The translations under genes and the position numbers were made by a program. DNA of 64,000 bases from the NCBI GenBank assembly GCA_009746045.1, contig RPFO01000667.1:6091754-6155753 (forward strand), in the 5' to 3' direction. The notes below the pieces were generated by a model. The model saw nothing but the letters and a program-made list of their open reading frames with translations. It had not been told where the DNA came from and made no database searches. Positions 23,466-33,700 of this stretch are shown here, piece by piece. Numbering within the stretch: the first letter of the stretch is position 1; each line of letters begins with the position of its first letter. The stretch comes from Mesostigma viride (lineage: Eukaryota > Streptophyta > Mesostigmatophyceae > Mesostigmatales > Mesostigmataceae).

Positions 23466-25320
23466 CTCCAAATCGTCTGAGGCTGACAGAAGCCAAGGAG
23501 GGCGTAGGGGCAACCACAACAAGCGGAAGGCCAATCATTCACCCGACCCTGACGGGAGGTCACACTCCAAGTCGGTGTTCAGGCGGGTGGGTGGTCAGCC
23601 CAAGCAGGGCAACGCATCTGACAACGGGGGCAGTGGCCAGGGCAAGTCAAAGATACAATGCTACCTGTGCAAGGGGTGGGGGCACATCAAGAAGGAGTGT
23701 CCCAGCTTCAAGAAGACCCAGGGCCAGGGCAGCAACAAGAATAACAACAAAAACAACAACAAGAACAACAACAAGTCCCAGGCAGGCCAGCCTTCAAAGG
23801 GCAGTCAACAAGAAGACAACAAGGAGCAGTGGCTGTCTGAGGCAACCCCTACACACCTTAATTCACCCAGGGGGGAGGCCAGGTGCTCCAATGCAGATTT
23901 TATATCTGGGCAACAAGAGGGTGATCTCCAGGTTCAGGGTGGCCCCAGGTCACCTGGAGAGGTACAGGTTCCTATGAAGACGTCCTTGACAGCTGGTGCA
24001 GCTGTAAGAATGTCTGACCCCATGCATCCTCGTGCTGGGCACGAGGGTGGACCTCTCATTTTGAGAGAAACCAATGTACAACCACAGAGGGGTGTGAAGG
24101 CCTCTGGTGGTATGCATGTGGTCCCTGCTGGCGGTCCAGGTGTTGGGCATGAGCAGGGTGACTCAGGCTCTGAGTCAGAACAGGATGGAAGTCAGCATGG
24201 TGATGCTGGACAACCTGACAGCACAGTCCTGACTGTGCCAGGGACTGCTTCCTCTGTGTACCAGGAGTTGGGTGCCCGAATCCACAACATGTTTGGGCAT
24301 GCCACTTCTCTGTCAAACAACTTTGCCTTCCGTATGGGCAGGGCACCCCTTCTCAAGGCGTGCCAGCAAGCTGCCTCACGGTGTAAGTGCCAGTTGTCCT
24401 CCAACAAGCCCAGGAAATCACATGCCAAAGCTCTACCTCAGAGCATTGGTGATCTGCAGTGTGATATCCAACACATCAGGGGCATGCAACTGTTGGTGTG
24501 CGTGGACAGGTACACAAAATACAAGGTGCTAGAGCATTTACCTTCTATGAAGAACAGGTACTTGCTGGCTGCCCTGCAGAATGTAAGAGCCAAGTTTCCT
24601 ACCACAAGGATCCAGGTGGACATGCAGTTTCAGCATCTCAAGGGTGATCCCACCCTTCCTGAGTTGCTGGTTACACCTAGGGAGGCTCATGGGCAGCAGG
24701 GTGCTATAGAGAGGGCAATCCAGGAGGTCAAGAAATTGATCATCTCTGAAGACTGGGTACCCTTGTCTGCACCTGCACTTGTCAGGAGTGCATGGCTGAG
24801 GAACGTGGAGCAGCAGCTGAACAGCAGGGTTAACTTCTACTATGATGGAGTTGCTGTCAGCCCAATGGGTCTATATCATGGCCTGTGCCCACCACATGTG
24901 CTGGAGGGCTGGAAACATGCTGCACATGTCACCTTTGCCAAGCTGAGGGAGAAGGACCGGGGTTGGAAGATGCTGGAGCCACAAGTGGGTCAGAAGGTCC
25001 TAGCTTGGAAGGAACCTAGCCTTTATGGCAAACGTGGTAGCTGGAGTCCTGGGGTGGTTACCCAGGTTGATGAAGCTAGCCACGCATGCTTGGTCAGCAT
25101 GGAGGACGAACCAAAGCATGTGCACCGGCTGAGTTGGTCATATGTCAAGCCTAACCTGATGAATGAGGGCAGTCAGGCACAAGGCTCACAGGATCTGCAG
25201 GATTTTCAGGTCCCAAGTGACATCACTGACGCAACGACCACATCTGTTGCAGGGGAATCTGTCAGCCCTGGCCAGGTTGCAGAGGTACTGTTGAACAGGC
25301 TGCAAGGTCAACAGCTGGGG
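23466..25320 (+). CDS. Gag zinc knuckle plus integrase
   Basis: The second frame begins with a basic linker and the CCHC knuckle CYLCKGWGHIKKEC (23659-23700), then an Asn/Lys-rich stretch and a long low-complexity linker. The integrase follows: H-N-M-F-G-H and C-K-C zinc-binding residues (about 24285-24390), then catalytic Asp in CDIQHI (24460), Asp in IQVDMQ (about 24615) and Glu in GAIERA (about 24708). A C-terminal W-S-P-G-V-V module lies near 25040. The frame ends at 25347 and must shift at a G4 run (25317-25320). Confidence 0.82.
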
Positions 25321-26291
25321 AGTCAACTGTCAAGCCCAAGGCTCTAACCAAGCCCAGGGGGACAAGTTTGGCTGGATTGATTGGGGCTCTACAAAGAGCC
25401 AAGAAGCAGCCCAAGGTAGCCAAGCTCAGGTGGCATGGCAATCTGGGGCTGGACACTGCCTTAGAGGTAGACACTAATTCTCAGGTTTCCATCATTGGGA
25501 CCAGAGCTGCAGCAGGGTACAGCATGACTGAACCCAGCTATCAGTTTGTGTCTGACTTCAGTGGCGGGGTACACGTGAAGGTACTGGGTGAGGTATCTAT
25601 TCCTATCCTTGGACAGGACACTGCATTTTGTGTCTTGGAGGGCTATCAGGGACCTGCTCTTCTGGGGCAGAATTTCCTATGCCAGGATGGGGTAGTGATC
25701 ACGTCCTCTCTCCTGACTAAGGAAGGGGCTGGTCAGGTCCCACTGATTAATTTCAGGACCACTCACCTATCACGTGCAGTAACCAGGACGGTTAAGCGTG
25801 TGCAAGTGTGCCAGGGGCAGGAGCCCTTGGTTGATGACCTCATATTGCCAGCTGCTAGTCATCCAAGCAGTTTGGGCATTGGTCCTCACTCACTTGCTGG
25901 ACACAGCCCTATCAACTACCAAGGCCTGGTGAAGCTCATGTCCTCTCCCATTATGTGTCCCCAGGTCACACTGGGTCTGATTAAATCTGGGGAGGACTGG
26001 ATCTCCAAGAAATGCGTGGAACCTGTCAATGACCTGCCTCCTGCACGACGTCTACTCAAGCTCAAGTTTGTCATCAAGATGAAGGAGGTGGACGGGGTCA
26101 AGGTACCACATGTCAGGCCAGTGCTGAATGAGTTCAAGGGTACTGGTGAGTGCACTGCTGAGGAGTTGTATACCCCTGGCATGCTGCATGACACTTGGAG
26201 GCTGCTGCTGTGTGTATTTCTAGGCCTTCTCAACAAGGGCTTGGACTATGGCTCAGTGGTGGTAGACTTCAAGAGGGCATTTCTGGAGGGG
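25321..26291 (+). CDS. Retropepsin-like domain and N-terminal reverse transcriptase
   Basis: The retropepsin-like fold reads L-E-V-D-T-N-S-Q-V-S-I-I-G (about 25463-25500), then V-S-I-P-I-L-G and A-L-L-G-Q-N-F-L (about 25650-25675). The catalytic triplet is D-T-N, not D-[ST]-G. RT follows: K-L-K-F-V-I-K-M-K, E-L-Y-T-P-G-M and the first catalytic Asp in VVVDFKRAFLEG (about 26263). A shift is needed at a G4 run (26288-26291). Placing PR after IN departs from the copia order. Confidence 0.78.
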
Positions 26292-26704
26292 ATGCAGATG
26301 TGGCACAGGAAAAGTGGGAGGGCAAGACGCCTTTCTATGTCAGGGTGCCTGCTGTATGGAAAAGGGACATTCACACTGAGTTCCTTAAAATCCTCAAGGG
26401 CCTGGAGGGCCTGAGGTCAAGTCCAATAATCTGGAGGGAGACTCTCAACCGTTTCCTGAAGGAGCATTGCAACTTGAAGGTCTCTCCTGTAGACCCCTGT
26501 CTGTTTCTGGGGCAATGGGAAGGCCTACCAGTGTATGCTTCGCTGCACGGGGATGACCTACATCTGATAGCTCCCACGTCGTGGCTTAAGGAGCTGATCT
26601 CCATCATTAAGTCCAAGTTTCCTCTGGGTAGGGAGCAATGGCAGGTGGAGAATGAGCCTCTGCTGTTTGTGGGCATGGAGGCCACACTGGTGAAGAAGGG
26701 GGGG
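26292..26704 (+). CDS. Reverse transcriptase, palm part
   Basis: SPIIWRETLNRFLKE and D-P-C-L-F-L-G are Ty1/copia RT landmarks. The active-site pair is in L-H-G-D-D-L-H (about 26547-26565), in place of Y-V-D-D. The frame must shift at a G7 run (26698-26704). Confidence 0.8.
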
Positions 26705-27456
26705 AGTGGCGTATGCTGCTGGTGGGGGGCAATGATTATCAAGAGACCCTCATTAGCAAGCTTCCTCCAGTCATCACACAGGCACTGTGTCCCATGGTGA
26801 GGGGCATGGTTGCTTGGGTGGCAGGCATTTCCAGGCCAGACCTTATGGTCATAGCCAGGTTGCCTGATGACATGCTGATGGAGCTAGGGTCTGCCAAGGT
26901 GGCTGATCAGGTCAGGGCTTCATCTGGCATTCTGTTGTCTGCAGTGGATTTATCACAACCCATTTGCATGGAGCTGTATGTGGATAGCTCAATGGACAGC
27001 AGGCAGGTCTCCAAGGTCAGGGGCAGGGCTGCAGGGCTCTTTGTGCTCAGACAGGAAGGCCTGGGGAGTTTGGTGAGCTGGTTTAGTCGCCTGCACAAAC
27101 GGGTGGCTGTCAGCAGTGATGTGGCAGAATGCAGGGCTATTTGTGAAGGCATTCACACAAGCCTTTATCTGAAGGAGTTGCTTCATCAGATGACTTCTAA
27201 CACTCCTTGGCCACTTCAGGTTACCACTCTTCTAAAAACAGACTCCATGGGGATGGTGCAGTTTGTGCACAGGCAGATGGCCAGAAGTAGGGACTTGGAT
27301 TATCTCCTTCTTAAGGAATTGTCCTCCTTGGCCAATATTGAGCATATCCCTGGGGTTGACAATCCTGCTGATGCTTTGACCAAGCTAGTGCAGAAGGCAG
27401 CAGTGCAATACAAGGTTCTTCAGTCTCTGATGGACCCATCTCAGCAAGCTGTCTAA
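26705..27456 (+). CDS. RT C-terminus and RNase H, end of polyprotein
   Basis: The thumb region (S-R-P-D-L-M-V-I-A-R-L) leads into RNase H: E-L-Y-V-D-S-S-M-D, S-S-D-V-A-E-C-R-A, K-T-D-S-M-G-M and H-I-P-G-V-D-N-P-A-D-A-L-T-K, the copia-type RNase H tail. The stop is TAA at 27454-27456. Downstream 27457-28016 is AT-rich untranslated sequence with repeated GACGGGCGCC near 27900, also found at the gag start. Confidence 0.82.
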
Positions 27457-28016
27457 GCTGGTGCCTGGTTATAGGGCATTGGAGAGCAGATTGTGTGGTA
27501 GTGTCAGCATTGTGACTGGCATAATACCTGTATTTTAGTCTGTACTAAGGCTCATGGACCATGTTACACTCACTCTGATTTTATTCAGGATACAGCCAGG
27601 TTTTGGCTGGGGTTCATGCTGTTGACTACACAAGGTTGACAGGTCCATTACAGACCATGTATTCTATTTTAAAAGAAATGTATATTTGTACATACTTCTA
27701 ACAATGGTCTGGGAACCTTCATACTGGGGTTTATAGGGCGGGGTTCGATTCCCTGGTATTATGTTTCTACAAGCTGGCCTGTTCAGGTGTTTGCCTGTTC
27801 AGACTTCCCTAGTTCCCCAGGGCAGGATTTAATTGTTGCCTATGTGTTTCATTTTGTCATTTGTTTGCTGTGGCAGTTTACCATCTGGCAAGTAGACGGG
27901 CGCCGTAAGACGGGCGCCAATAGACACCTGTTGAGAGAATGACAGGCAAACTATTGTAATACGCCTTACTTTGTCAAGTGGTATTTTAATTGTGATAGAT
28001 TTATTGTACTTATATT

Positions 28017-28079
28017 GATTCTATTAACCGTGGAACTCCAGGGAACACTTATTGCTTGGCAAAGGCTAGCCTTACCCCC
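28017..28079. repeat. Outer B repeat of PAT-like element, internally deleted
   Basis: Begins GATTCTATTAACCGTGGAAC and continues AACACTTATTGCTTGGC. The inner copy (28534-28672) has about 72 extra bases between two GGG triplets. Confidence 0.7.
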
Positions 28080-28102
28080 AAACACGCAGGGAGGGTGGGC
28101 GG

Positions 28103-28535
28103 GAAAAGAAAAGAGGCCGACCTTAGCTAGGTGGGTTTGTTTTTGTCCTTTTTTGCGTGTCATGCGGCCTTGGCCCGGACGGCATTTTTTCGCCACGCAA
28201 ATGTTGCGTCTGAACAAATGACGCAATGTGGCGTTCTAATTGCCGGCAGCTTACGTAAGGCTGCCGGGGCTATTAGGTCACATATTGCGTGAGAGAAAGA
28301 ATCTAGATCTAGTTAATCACTACGCCATGAGCCAAGAAACCTAGACAGTGGCAGGTTTATATCTCAACGTAGCTCCTGCCACCTGGCCAAGAAAAAACTG
28401 GCCAAAGCTTTGGCCACGACTGATCCGGATCAGGCCGCACCGGCCTCAAAAGGTTTGTCACGTGAACCCAATAACCTAGCTATAGCGGCTACCCTTCCAT
28501 CTCACTATAAAGAAACTATGTTCAGAGAACCACGA
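28103..28535. repeat. Split direct repeat of PAT-like element, 3' side copy
   Basis: This 433-bp copy runs from GAAAAGAAAAGAGG to GAGAACCACGA. I saw no difference from 33009-33441, which suggests recent insertion. It includes a short hairpin GCCGGCAGCTTACGTAAGGCTGCCGG. Confidence 0.85.
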
Positions 28536-28672
28536 TTCTATTAACCGTGGAACTCCAGGGTAACCAGACTCTTTATTAAAACAATGAGTGGAGCACATAC
28601 AAAAGGCAGGCCACATCCCGGCCGCCGATGCTCATGGGAACACTTATTGCTTGGCAAAGGCTAGCCTTACCC
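28534..28672. repeat. Inner B repeat of PAT-like element
   Basis: Longer mate of the 28017-28079 repeat. It starts at the end of the inner 433-bp repeat, with a few bases shared. Confidence 0.7.
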
Positions 28673-28744
28673 TTATATCCCTCCCTGGCGATCCATGCCA
28701 GGGGCAAAGAACCTAGCATAATGACAGAGAAATGAACAACCAAA

Positions 28745-31700
28745 TTAGGTGGAGGGCAATTTCAAAATAGCCCGCCAGGCCCGAGGGGGGCAGGCGGCCA
28801 TGGCCCGAAGAATAACCTCAGGCAGCTGCACCTCCAAACTGCGGTGCAAGCCCACATAATGGGCAACCGTGGAGCTGCTAAGCCAGCGCCCCCGGCCCTG
28901 GATGTCCCCCATGCTGCGACCCGCGAGGAAATCGTGAGTGGCACCTCCATGCCGCAGCCCGTGAATGGTGAAAATCTGGGCGACCCCCAAGGCCTGACTC
29001 GCAGCCTGCCAAATGCGCCGGAATTGCGGGTAGGTGAAAGGGAACACGGCCTCCCAAGCGTGCTTACCCGCGATGCAGTGACGGAGGATGGTTTCAGACA
29101 TCACATCTTCTACCACCACTGACTGAGTCTTGCCCTTAGAGGTCTTGGTAGACCTCAGCAGTAGGGCGCCCCGTTGAGCCGGCCCAAGCCGAACGTCAGG
29201 CTGGAGGCGCACATGGCCAACACGGAGGTTCAGCGCCTCCGAGATTCGCAGGTAATGGCGGAACACGATGACAACCAGCAGGCCCGCAAGGCGCTGACCT
29301 TGCATGACCATCGTGCTGGCAAGTGCAAACGCCGCCTCCCATGGAATGGGAGGAGGGGCACGGGGGGGCACAAGTGTTTTCCACCCAGCGAGGACGCCAC
29401 GGGCCAAGTCCCACCGCTTCACCATACCGGGATAATAAAGTTGCAACCCCATCAAGGCATTGACACACACTTGGCGGCTGTACCCCCGAAAATGAGCCCA
29501 GGCGACATACGCACAAAATGTCTCCTCAAGGGTGTCAGCTCGTGACGATGACCCGTCCGCCCGCCCACCAGCCTCCCACCAAGTCAAGAGGGAATCAAGA
29601 CCACGACGGTAGGCCAGCAAAGTAGCCGGCTTTACTTTCCCCTCTAGCAATGGAAGGTAGCTAACAGGTGCAGGGGGCCCCGGGTTAGGATGGATGCCTT
29701 CCGCGGTCAGGTCGCGCACCCAGCCTGCCAAGAAAGTCGCCATGGATTGGCCGCGAGAAACGCCATCGGCTGGTTGAAGTGCACTCGGCGTCCACACCCA
29801 CTGGGAACGACTCCCCGTGGCGAGGGTCAGCGCGCACAAGCGGCGGCACTGCTTGTTGAGCTTGTGGGATGAGGACCGCCCCTTAGCCAAGCAGCCCAAC
29901 GCCGCGGTGGAGTCCACCAACCTCACCACCCGCTTGCCTCGGTTTGCCAAGCTGCGCGCACTCCTCTCCACGCCCTTCACTGCAGCCCGCACCTCCTTCT
30001 CGTTGATGTGCATCCCCGGATCCCGCCAACGACTCCGGACCCCAACCCGCCATTGCTGGCTAGTGATTGCTTGTTGCGCCCGCGCGCTCAGTGGCCTAGG
30101 GCCAGCGTAGGCCACCTCACTTGGTATGAGCAAAGTCGGGTACCCCCGCACCTCTCGTGCCCTCGCCAGCTCCGTCACATCGCCCGGCTCCATGGTTGCG
30201 TACACGACACCTTGCCCGTAGGTGGACGCGTCAGATGCAACCACCTCACGGGCCAAAGGTGCGCTTCGGTCAACCCTTAGCATGGGAGCCAAGGCCAGGG
30301 CACACTCTAACTCCTCCCGCACCCCGGCCCACAGCACCCAGGATCGCTGCCCCCACCCTTGCAGGCTGATGAATTTGAAACATTGCTGCCAAATGGACAA
30401 GCAGCTGCGGCTTAACATCTGCAGCCACAACCACCGCCCCAAGACGGCAGCCAGCCCCTCGGCCGTAGCTCGGCCTCGAGTGAGTATAGCCTGCGTGTGG
30501 GCGATCACAAGGTTGAGCTGCTTGACCGTTGGTTCCAGCACGCCGTTCCGTCGGTGCACCACCCCTAGGGCTTCTAGCTCGTCCCCTTCCAGGCTCGCCA
30601 TCTTAGTCTTCTCCTTAGACGGCACAAGGTTGTTAGGGAGGTAGCCTTCCTCAATAGCGCGCGTGATGAGCTGGTTCACCGCCTCGCAGGTCCGCCCGTT
30701 GCTGGCCACCAAGTCATCAATAGTGATGGACAGCATGGGGGCAGGGGGGTTTTCCAGGTCAATCTGAAGCTCCCCGGCGCGCTCCTCCTTGTACTCGATG
30801 GCCAAGCGCAGTGGCTGGCCACACTCGTCGCGCACCAAGGTGAGCTCACCTGCGCTTGAGAGGTAGTTGACCTGGCGCCTCGGATCCAGGGCACCGGTCA
30901 TGTAGAGCACCATCTCATGGATGGCCTCCCCCAGCGCCACCGCATGGGAATGTCCCATGGCCAGCACCTTGAGCACGGGCCACACCTTCCGCCTGGGCCC
31001 TGCCAGACCTACGCTAGTCGACCACACACTAGGAAGCCCTTGGTAGTCCCACCACCACTCGGGCACCTCGATGGAATAGTAGTATGACACGAGGTCGCTC
31101 TTGGCGCAGTAGCACCAGCCTTTGATGTAGACCTCCACGAGGATGCCCAGGTGGGGTAGCAGGATCTTGGGGGGGTCCACCCACAGCAGGTTGCCCAGCT
31201 TCCTGTTGACGATGAACCGAAGCTCACCCACCCCCTTGGCCACTCCAAAGCAGCCATCCACCCACTTGGGCCGCCTCTCCCGGAACGCCACCATGCCCAC
31301 GCCCGCTGCCCGGCTCATGAGCTTGCCCCATTCAGCCATGGAGCATCCCCGGCTGGGCTTGGGCACATTCCAATACTTTGCGCTCGCCACGACCGCTGGC
31401 TTGATGCAGTTCTCTTCGCTGGCATATATCTCCCGCCAGCTCGGCCGCATAGCCAACAGGTCGAGCAGCCGTGCCTTCCCCGCCACCTCCGCCTTTGGTA
31501 GACTCACCGCGTCCGCGCGCAGTTGTTCATACTTATTCTGCTTCCCATATATTGCATCAGCACCTTCTTGCTCCTGGCCTGTCGCAACGCCCCCTACGCG
31601 GCGACTGTGCCAGGTGCAGTGCCTCTTGACCCTCGCAAGGGCCTCCTCCCTCCCCTTAGAGCACGCCCCTCTAGGGTTAGGAGGAGGGTCTTGCCCCCCT

Positions 31701-31999
31701 CCCCACAGCCAATTAAGCCAACGCACTACCTTGCATTGCAGTGTGTACTCGCGGTGGCGGCGCGTGGCACGCTGTCGCCGGCGTGCCGATCTCACCCTGC
31801 CCCACGCGGTGTACGCTGGCCTAAGTGGGTATGGCAGCGGGAAAAGGGAGCGGTCCCGCTGGGATTCTATTTCCCTACTTGTTGAGCCTTGCTGAGCTTG
31901 TCCAAGAGGATGGCAGTTTGGAGAGCTGCCTTGACAGCCGGGGTGGCTGACAGTGCAGCCTCCTCCCCCAATGGCAGGAGGTGGCTGGCCACCTTCCAC
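28745..31999 (-). CDS. PAT-like RT-RNase H-tyrosine recombinase polyprotein
   Basis: This ORF encodes 1084 residues. A basic N-terminus is followed by RT (active site ITIDDLVAS, coded near 30711-30725; the usual Y-V-D-D is I-D-D here), RNase H (VASDASTYGQ near 30225, later NEKEVRAA and LVDSTAALG) and the tyrosine recombinase: Arg in LRISEALNL (near 29240), HGLRHGG (near 28960), W then Tyr in HYVG (near 28857). All recombinase residues are present. The DDE-less integration route is known for this family. The start is uncertain because the frame overlaps the gag-like ORF. Confidence 0.88.
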   Translation of the reverse strand: MEGGQPPPAIGGGGCTVSHPGCQGSSPNCHPLGQAQQGSTSREIESQRDRSLFPLPYPLRPAYTAWGRVRSARRRQRATRRHREYTLQCKVVRWLNWLWGGGQDPPPNPRGACSKGREEALARVKRHCTWHSRRVGGVATGQEQEGADAIYGKQNKYEQLRADAVSLPKAEVAGKARLLDLLAMRPSWREIYASEENCIKPAVVASAKYWNVPKPSRGCSMAEWGKLMSRAAGVGMVAFRERRPKWVDGCFGVAKGVGELRFIVNRKLGNLLWVDPPKILLPHLGILVEVYIKGWCYCAKSDLVSYYYSIEVPEWWWDYQGLPSVWSTSVGLAGPRRKVWPVLKVLAMGHSHAVALGEAIHEMVLYMTGALDPRRQVNYLSSAGELTLVRDECGQPLRLAIEYKEERAGELQIDLENPPAPMLSITIDDLVASNGRTCEAVNQLITRAIEEGYLPNNLVPSKEKTKMASLEGDELEALGVVHRRNGVLEPTVKQLNLVIAHTQAILTRGRATAEGLAAVLGRWLWLQMLSRSCLSIWQQCFKFISLQGWGQRSWVLWAGVREELECALALAPMLRVDRSAPLAREVVASDASTYGQGVVYATMEPGDVTELARAREVRGYPTLLIPSEVAYAGPRPLSARAQQAITSQQWRVGVRSRWRDPGMHINEKEVRAAVKGVERSARSLANRGKRVVRLVDSTAALGCLAKGRSSSHKLNKQCRRLCALTLATGSRSQWVWTPSALQPADGVSRGQSMATFLAGWVRDLTAEGIHPNPGPPAPVSYLPLLEGKVKPATLLAYRRGLDSLLTWWEAGGRADGSSSRADTLEETFCAYVAWAHFRGYSRQVCVNALMGLQLYYPGMVKRWDLARGVLAGWKTLVPPRAPPPIPWEAAFALASTMVMQGQRLAGLLVVIVFRHYLRISEALNLRVGHVRLQPDVRLGPAQRGALLLRSTKTSKGKTQSVVVEDVMSETILRHCIAGKHAWEAVFPFTYPQFRRIWQAASQALGVAQIFTIHGLRHGGATHDFLAGRSMGDIQGRGRWLSSSTVAHYVGLHRSLEVQLPEVILRAMAACPPRAWRAILKLPST

Positions 32000-32921
32000 C
32001 CCCCCCTCCTTGCCCTTCCACCTGCAGCAAGGCCGCCACCACCCTCATTAGGTACTCCATGCCCACAAGCTCCCCGGCTGCTGAGCCCAGCTCCTTGAGA
32101 AGGGTGTCCATGGCCAATGCAATGTTCATGACAATTTTCCTGTTCTCCATGTTCCGCCAATTTCCAGGCTTTACCGTCATGACCCACGACCGGATTCCCA
32201 TCCCATTGTCGCTGGCGTCCTCCAACACCCCCGGCAGCACCCGCTCCGAAACCCGATATTTCACGCTCTTGGCTCGGCTTGGCAGCGCCACCCCTTTCGA
32301 GGCCTTGAAGTGGCTTCCCGCCCCCTCCATTCCTCCCAGCGCTGCCTTCAAACCTTGCATGAATTTCTCGGCTGCGACCTCCCCCTCCTCGTCCTCCTCG
32401 TCGTCCTGATTTTCGGTTTCCGGAGGTGCCCCAACGAATGTCGCCAACCTCGCCCTCATTTCCTTTCCGACAGCCCCCCCACCTGCCGAAACCTTGGCCG
32501 CGCCTTTCGGCTTGGCCATTTTTCGCTGCGCAGGTGTCGTTGGTGGCAGCGCCTGATCCTCCTCCTCGTCCGCCGCGAGATCTGCCACGGCCAGCAGTTT
32601 TGCCACCAACGTTCCGTTTGGGTCACGTGCGTCCAACACGTCGCCAACATCAACGTGATCGGCCAGCAACTGCACGACAGACTTCAGCTGGCTCGAGCTC
32701 CACGAGCTGGCGTCCGTCACCCAGTCCTCGGCACCGAAGACCTGCTCGACTGCCCCCACCGCCTCTGCGGGGCTGATGCACTTGGCGAGCAGAGTGGCGA
32801 GCTGCTTCTTTTTGGCGCTGAAGGCGACTGGCGCGTGACTGGCGGCAGCAGCCCGCGGTGTGGGCGTCCCGTCCTCCCCGCGCGCTGCCTGCCCTCCTGT
32901 AGCTTTGCGCCCCTTCGGCAT
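31867..32921 (-). CDS. Gag-like protein of the PAT-like element (frameshift near the end)
   Basis: ATG at 32921 opens a ~300-codon frame: a Lys/Ala-rich start, an acidic D-D-E-E-D-E-E-G stretch, then a folded-looking C-terminal part (W-V-M-T-V-K-P-G-N-W). After the G8 run (31999-32006 on +) this frame turns into low-quality sequence, while the -1 frame continues sensibly with Leu/Ala-rich helix-forming residues to a stop at 31867. One missing G would explain it. No zinc knuckle is seen. Its role is inferred from position upstream of RT. Confidence 0.7.
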
Positions 32922-33008
32922 TGCTGCTCAGGGCCAAAAATGGCTCCGACAGTACAGGTTCGTCAAACCAGAGGTTCGTTTCCCCTGGCTTGCTGTCGCC
33001 GCCCTCGT

Positions 33009-33441
33009 GAAAAGAAAAGAGGCCGACCTTAGCTAGGTGGGTTTGTTTTTGTCCTTTTTTGCGTGTCATGCGGCCTTGGCCCGGACGGCATTTTTTCGCC
33101 ACGCAAATGTTGCGTCTGAACAAATGACGCAATGTGGCGTTCTAATTGCCGGCAGCTTACGTAAGGCTGCCGGGGCTATTAGGTCACATATTGCGTGAGA
33201 GAAAGAATCTAGATCTAGTTAATCACTACGCCATGAGCCAAGAAACCTAGACAGTGGCAGGTTTATATCTCAACGTAGCTCCTGCCACCTGGCCAAGAAA
33301 AAACTGGCCAAAGCTTTGGCCACGACTGATCCGGATCAGGCCGCACCGGCCTCAAAAGGTTTGTCACGTGAACCCAATAACCTAGCTATAGCGGCTACCC
33401 TTCCATCTCACTATAAAGAAACTATGTTCAGAGAACCACGA
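33009..33441. repeat. Split direct repeat of PAT-like element, 5' outer copy
   Basis: The 433-bp mate of the inner copy; it forms the 5' end of the element on the minus strand and should contain its promoter. Confidence 0.85.
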
Positions 33442-33692
33442 ATATGTACTGGGTTTTATGGGATTAGTATCTGGGATTAATGTAACTCACCGCCAGAAGG
33501 TCATTGTACTGGAGGCTCTACCGAGGTGATGGGATTAATTCCTGGAGAAGACCTCATAGAATTAACCTGTATGTATTTAATTGTGTGTGTTCCTAATATC
33601 TGGTGGTACTCTGTAATGCCACTTCCATAGGTTTTTATCCATTTCTCATGGAATGGTTTTCCCTGTGGCAGATCTGTTTCTTTTCCAGTTCT
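33442..33692. other. 3' untranslated part of element 2 beyond the nested insertion
   Basis: AT-rich sequence that continues the element 2 region interrupted at 28016. No ORF or repeat is recognised. Confidence 0.5.
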
Positions 33693-33700
33693 CGATTTAT

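Larger units (their letters stand above)
28017..33441 (-). mobile_element. PAT-like tyrosine-recombinase retroelement, nested in element 2
   Basis: Coding on the minus strand. The repeats are arranged A1 - ORFs - B1 A2 - B2: a 433-bp repeat at 33009-33441 and 28103-28535 (direct, apparently identical) and a second repeat beginning GATTCTATTAACCGTGG at 28534 and 28017. This split-direct-repeat layout is that of PAT/Ngaro elements and Chlamydomonas TOC1. No target duplication is seen, as expected for YR elements. It carries a gag-like ORF and RT-RNase H-YR. Confidence 0.88.

Noticed and set aside
27725-27765. B-box-like GGTTCGATTCC with a good T-stem in the 3' part of element 2
   Set aside because: No acceptor stem, A box or anticodon arm upstream; at most a tRNA-derived fragment.
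28745-31999. Plus-strand ORFs over the PAT-like polyprotein (60-250 codons)
   Set aside because: They overlap the RT-RNase H-YR frame antisense and carry no domain of their own.
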